Assembly (NCBI RefSeq): GCF_026153455.1
Contig: NZ_CP110629.1
Coordinates: 3,410,001-3,474,000 of the forward strand
DNA: 64,000 bases
Direction of reading: 5' to 3'
Source of the DNA: Marinimicrobium sp. C6131
GTDB taxonomy: Bacteria > Pseudomonadota > Gammaproteobacteria > Pseudomonadales > Cellvibrionaceae
A program made the position numbers and the translations under genes. The notes below the pieces were generated by a model. That model made no database searches. It saw only the letters and a program-made list of their open reading frames with translations, and was not told the DNA's origin. This document shows positions 61,103-64,000 of this stretch, piece after piece (within the stretch, counting starts at the first letter, position 1; each line of letters opens with the position of its first letter).

Positions 61103-62467
61103 ATGGAAGGCCTTATCGTCGAGCAGCCCGTGAATCAAACTTCTATTTCGAAAGGAGCGTCGTCAGGCAGTCATGAGTCTGAGCTGGATGCGCTCAAAAA
61201 AAAGCTCAAGATCCTCAAAGCCCAAAAGGCGGATGTCGCTCGACAGTTCAGAACGGCAGAACCGGGTAGTGAAGTGCACTCTAACCTGGTGGAACAGATG
61301 CAAGCGGTATCCAGGGAGCTGAAATCGCTGGAGGCGCATATAAAAGCTCTTCGATCAGAACCTCGAGTCATGGGAGATGACCAGGAGAAGCTTCCCCCAT
61401 TTTTCCTTTTAGCTGATCAGTCGCGCTACTCAGGAGAGTTTTCTATCAGGGAACTATCAGAGGCCGATTGGCCCAAGTGGGAGGCATATGTTTCTGCGAG
61501 TCCCAGAGCGCCGCTATACCTGCAGCGTCGATGGTCCGACCTGGTCCGCCGGTCGTTTGGCCATCCGACTCGGGTGTGGGTCGGCATTACGCCGGAGGGA
61601 GAAATCCTTGGTGGTGTCCCTCTTACGTTCTTTCGCAGTCGACTGTTTGGTCGCTTTGCCGTTGCTACGCCATACGTGAATTACGGCGGTGTTTTAACCC
61701 CCTACTGGAATGTCGCTCGAGCGCTATTTGAACGTCTGCAAACCGTTGCGATGCAGGAAAATCTATCGCATATCGAAGTTCGATCAATGCAACCTGGGCT
61801 TTGGCCGAACAGTAGCGAAAAAAAGGTATCCATGGTTCTGCCGCTGCCCGGAACTCTTGAGCAGCTTGAGGATAGCCTGACGGCCAAAGTGAGAGCACAA
61901 TCCAGAAAAGCGGAAGAGCACCACCCTACGATTGCCTTTGGTGGTCTGGATTTGTTGGATGACTTCTACCGGGTCTTCGCGCGCAACATGCGGGATCTGG
62001 GCACACCGGTGTACGCCAAGGGCTGGTTTGCCAATGTGCTCTCTGAGCCCGGGTTGGCGGCAACCCTGGTGGTGGTCAAAGTCAGGGGCCGAGCGGTGTC
62101 TGCGGGCTTTCTGCTCGGGCATGGTCCAATGCTGGAGATCCCCTGGGCATCAACCATCAAACCGGCCAACGCGTTGAACACCAATATGTGGATGTACCGC
62201 AAGATACTCGACTATGCCGTCTCAGAGGGCTATGAGTTTTTTGATTTTGGCCGGTCTACCCGGGGCGCGGGTACCTACCACTTCAAGAAGCAGTGGGGCG
62301 CGAAGCCCTACGAGCATCACTGGTATTACATTACGCCAGATCATTCAAAGCCGCCAGAATTGAACCCGGATAACCCGAAGTTCCGCCTGATGATCGCACT
62401 CTGGAAGCGGATGCCGGTATGGTTGAGCCGGTTGGTGGGCCCTCCGATCGTCAAGCACCTTCCGTAA
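61103..62467 (+). CDS. FemAB-related protein of the PEP-CTERM/XrtA system
   Basis: 454 residues. An N-terminal charged coiled coil (about 20-90) precedes the FemAB/GNAT fold: YVSASPRAPLYLQRRWSDLVRRSFGH, GGVPLTFFRSRLFGRF, YVNYGGVL, VRAQSRKAEEHHP, FARNMRDLGTPVYAKGWF and FFDFGRSTRGAGTYHFKKQWG. This is the pattern of the PEP-CTERM FemAB family. It may attach amino acids to the polymer. Its 3' end overlaps the convergent GNAT gene by 17 bp. Ribosome-binding site unclear. Confidence 0.92.
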   Translation: MEGLIVEQPVNQTSISKGASSGSHESELDALKKKLKILKAQKADVARQFRTAEPGSEVHSNLVEQMQAVSRELKSLEAHIKALRSEPRVMGDDQEKLPPFFLLADQSRYSGEFSIRELSEADWPKWEAYVSASPRAPLYLQRRWSDLVRRSFGHPTRVWVGITPEGEILGGVPLTFFRSRLFGRFAVATPYVNYGGVLTPYWNVARALFERLQTVAMQENLSHIEVRSMQPGLWPNSSEKKVSMVLPLPGTLEQLEDSLTAKVRAQSRKAEEHHPTIAFGGLDLLDDFYRVFARNMRDLGTPVYAKGWFANVLSEPGLAATLVVVKVRGRAVSAGFLLGHGPMLEIPWASTIKPANALNTNMWMYRKILDYAVSEGYEFFDFGRSTRGAGTYHFKKQWGAKPYEHHWYYITPDHSKPPELNPDNPKFRLMIALWKRMPVWLSRLVGPPIVKHLP

Positions 62468-63491
62468 TCGCCGTCTTCGACAATCTGTCCTGCACGCGAT
62501 AGGCCAGTTTGAGCAGGGGATGTCGCACCAGCAACAGGGTAATCAGGTCGGCCTGGCAGTTGGCGAGAGAGGCTTTGTATTGCGTGTTCTTGCCTTCGCC
62601 CGCCATAAAGTCATAGTGGTCGTACTGGGCCTGAAACGCTTTCTCAATCTGGTAGCCAAGGTGCAGGGTGCCGAGAGACAGGTTCTTCACAAGATCTTCT
62701 GCATAGCCTGCCTGAAGGTTGTAACAGCGCCCCTGAGCCGCGATGTCCAGCGTTGTTGATACCGGCTCTCCGTCAAGGGTGATGACCGACAGATCAATGC
62801 GCGCGCCGGCCTGATCGAGACGGGTCAGCAGCTTATCAATGAATGCCAGGCTGCGGCCGCGATAACACGGCTTTCCCCACCGTTTCTCGTGAAACTGGTT
62901 GAGAGTCTTGTAAAAGGCTTCTCGTCGGCTGGGCCACCAGTTTTCCAGGGCGACCTTTCCGGCTTCCTCGAGCTTCTTGCGTCGGTTGAAGAGCTTCAGC
63001 CGGGTGTTTTTCCCAAGGCTTGCCAGATAGTTTTCAAATCCACCCACACTCAGATCCACGGCAAAGGCGGTGTTGCGTTCTTGTTCTCGCACTTGTAATC
63101 CCAGATTCCTCGCGGCGGCCTGAATGGCCCCGAGTTCGGGGAAGCTTTCGGATATATCGGGTAAGCAGAGTTGGTCCCATTTCTTTTCCGCGGTCAGCTT
63201 TCCAAGAAGCTGTTCCGCGCCCACATTGGTGGTGGCATCTGTCAGAACCAGATACTCGGCCCGGATGCTGCGTATGCCGGGAGAGGTTGCGCCGATTGGG
63301 GTGGCGCTGCGGACTGGCAGAAGTCCTTTGAGCTTTTGCGGGTAGCTGTAAAGGCCAGCGTCAGGGTGCAGTCTGATGGCGGGGTGGTTGCCGTAAGCCT
63401 CATGCCACGCCTCCTGCCAGGCGCTGGAGTAGAACAGGCCTTGGCGATGGTGGGGAGGGAAAAATTCATCTTGGTGCAGGGTTTCAGTCAT
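62451..63491 (-). CDS. FemAB/CelD-like GNAT acyltransferase
   Basis: 346 residues. FYSSAWQEAWHEAYGNHP at the start, YLASLGKNTRLKLFNRRKKLEEAG, NQFHEKRWGKPCYRG, LDIAAQGRCYNLQAGYAEDLVKNLSLG and YDFMAGEGKNTQYKASLA mark the Acetyltransf_6 family (CelD/BcsL-like), common in exopolysaccharide loci. Different in sequence from the GNAT proteins at 21374 and 27232. Convergent with FemAB; same strand as PrsR, from which a REP-like element separates it. Confidence 0.82.
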   Translation of the reverse strand: MTETLHQDEFFPPHHRQGLFYSSAWQEAWHEAYGNHPAIRLHPDAGLYSYPQKLKGLLPVRSATPIGATSPGIRSIRAEYLVLTDATTNVGAEQLLGKLTAEKKWDQLCLPDISESFPELGAIQAAARNLGLQVREQERNTAFAVDLSVGGFENYLASLGKNTRLKLFNRRKKLEEAGKVALENWWPSRREAFYKTLNQFHEKRWGKPCYRGRSLAFIDKLLTRLDQAGARIDLSVITLDGEPVSTTLDIAAQGRCYNLQAGYAEDLVKNLSLGTLHLGYQIEKAFQAQYDHYDFMAGEGKNTQYKASLANCQADLITLLLVRHPLLKLAYRVQDRLSKTAITEGA

Positions 63492-63510
63492 CGAGGCCGC
63501 TAACTCGGTT

Positions 63511-63551
63511 GCGGCGGATGCGCGCTTGGCGCTTATCCGCCCTACGGGTCG
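63511..63551. repeat. REP-like palindromic repeat
   Basis: GCGGATGCGC, then TTG, then GCGCTTATCCGC, then CCTAC: an imperfect palindrome whose reverse complement begins GTAGGGCGGATAAGCGC. It shares cores with 20026-20134 in inverted orientation and sits between two genes. Confidence 0.5.
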
Positions 63552-63558
63552 TCCGGGG

Positions 63559-64000
63559 TTAGGCCAATGTGTTGCTGCCTAACGGGATGTCGTGTTTTTT
63601 GATCAAGTCATAAAAGGTTGGCCGGGTGATGCCCAGCAGCTTGGCGGCGGCCGAGATGTTGTTGTCGGTCATGGCCACCGCCCGGAGTATGGCGTGGCGC
63701 TCGGCTTCCTGGCGCACCTGGCGCAGGTTCAGAGAAAGGTCTTGGCCGTCGGTGACCAGGCCCAGGTCGTCCCGGGTAATGTGCTTCCCGTCGGCCATGA
63801 TGACCGCGCGTTTGATTTTGTTTTCCATTTCCCGGATGTTGCCGGGCCAGCCGTAACACTCGATAGATTCCACCGCATCCGGGGTGAAGCCTTTGATTTT
63901 CTGATCGTGTTCTTTGGCGAATTTGAGCATGAAGTGCCGCGCCAGGAGCACCTTGTCGCCTTGCCGCGCTCTGAGGGGAGGAATCTCCACTGTCATCTCG
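63559..64000 (-). CDS. prsR: PEP-CTERM-box response regulator PrsR (sigma-54 dependent), 3' part
   Basis: Only the C-terminal 147 codons are present; the frame runs off the right edge with no start. It shows the end of the AAA+ domain (EIPPLRARQGDKVLLARHFM, YGWPGNIREMENKIKRAV) and a Fis-type helix-turn-helix at the end (NNISAAAKLLGITRPTFYDLIKKH). Length and motif match PrsR, which with kinase PrsK controls PEP-CTERM genes from sigma-54 promoters. I found no convincing -24/-12 promoter in the window. Confidence 0.9.
   Translation of the reverse strand, partial: EMTVEIPPLRARQGDKVLLARHFMLKFAKEHDQKIKGFTPDAVESIECYGWPGNIREMENKIKRAVIMADGKHITRDDLGLVTDGQDLSLNLRQVRQEAERHAILRAVAMTDNNISAAAKLLGITRPTFYDLIKKHDIPLGSNTLA

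Noticed and set aside
1..64000. CRISPR arrays, rRNA genes, insertion sequences, toxin-antitoxin pairs
   Set aside because: No regularly spaced repeats, rRNA sequence, transposase motifs or convincing small paired genes were seen on either strand.

Overview
The window looks like chromosomal DNA of a free-living, probably marine or soil gammaproteobacterium near Pseudomonas, Cellvibrio or Marinobacter. The order polA, engB, cytochrome c4, dsbA, GGDEF gene is the one I recall from Pseudomonas. The exopolysaccharide (EPS) genes are of the exosortase A (XrtA)/PEP-CTERM type. The exact genus is inference. No transposase, integrase, CRISPR array or rRNA was seen.

Region 1 (1-20.0 kb) is GC-rich core genome. 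It opens with zur (cut by the left edge) divergent from znuA, with a Zur box between them. A small exported charged protein, polA, engB, cytochrome c4, dsbA and a GGDEF diguanylate cyclase follow. Between polA and engB lie two candidate small RNAs of the same architecture, each behind an extracytoplasmic-sigma-like (AlgU/RpoE) promoter. A tight four-gene operon encodes a cupredoxin-like secreted protein, a GGDEF-EAL protein, a DUF3034-like barrel and a truncated-haemoglobin lipoprotein. Next is a zinc block: a COG0523 GTPase with its own Zur box, a DUF3299 protein, and a MacB-like ABC ATPase with an FtsX permease carrying a very His-rich loop. fadE closes the region.

Region 2 (20.1-28.4 kb) is an accessory, largely translationally coupled minus-strand operon next to tRNA-Arg(CCG). 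In order of transcription it encodes a FemAB/GNAT protein, a small GNAT-like protein, a membrane protein, a caspase-like secreted protease with an EF-hand and coiled coil, a methyltransferase, a PrpF-family isomerase, a second FemAB/GNAT protein and an ATP-grasp enzyme. Its product is unknown.

Region 3 (28.5-64 kb) is the XrtA exopolysaccharide locus. It holds a deacetylase, a UDP-glucuronate epimerase and a nucleotide-sugar dehydrogenase. Divergent from these is an export operon: initiating sugar-phosphate transferase, Wza-like export lipoprotein, Wzz-like chain-length protein, kinase-like ATPase with a degenerate P-loop, and outer-membrane barrel. An FN3 lipoprotein, the TPR lipoprotein PrsT and the exosortase follow. 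Then come a DegT aminotransferase and a membrane GT2. An AT-rich insert (about 45.2-57.6 kb) carries glycosyltransferases, a PglK-like ABC flippase, a secreted jelly-roll protein, a Wzy-like ligase and a GT4 fused to a low-molecular-weight tyrosine phosphatase. The right end has an ATP-grasp enzyme, two deacetylases, the PEP-CTERM FemAB protein, another GNAT and the 3' part of the sigma-54-type regulator PrsR.

Together region 3 would make sugar precursors, assemble and flip a lipid-linked repeat, polymerise it, decorate it (deacetylation, aminoacyl or acyl transfer) and export it, with c-di-GMP enzymes and sRNAs nearby as plausible regulators. No PEP-CTERM substrate protein is encoded in the window.
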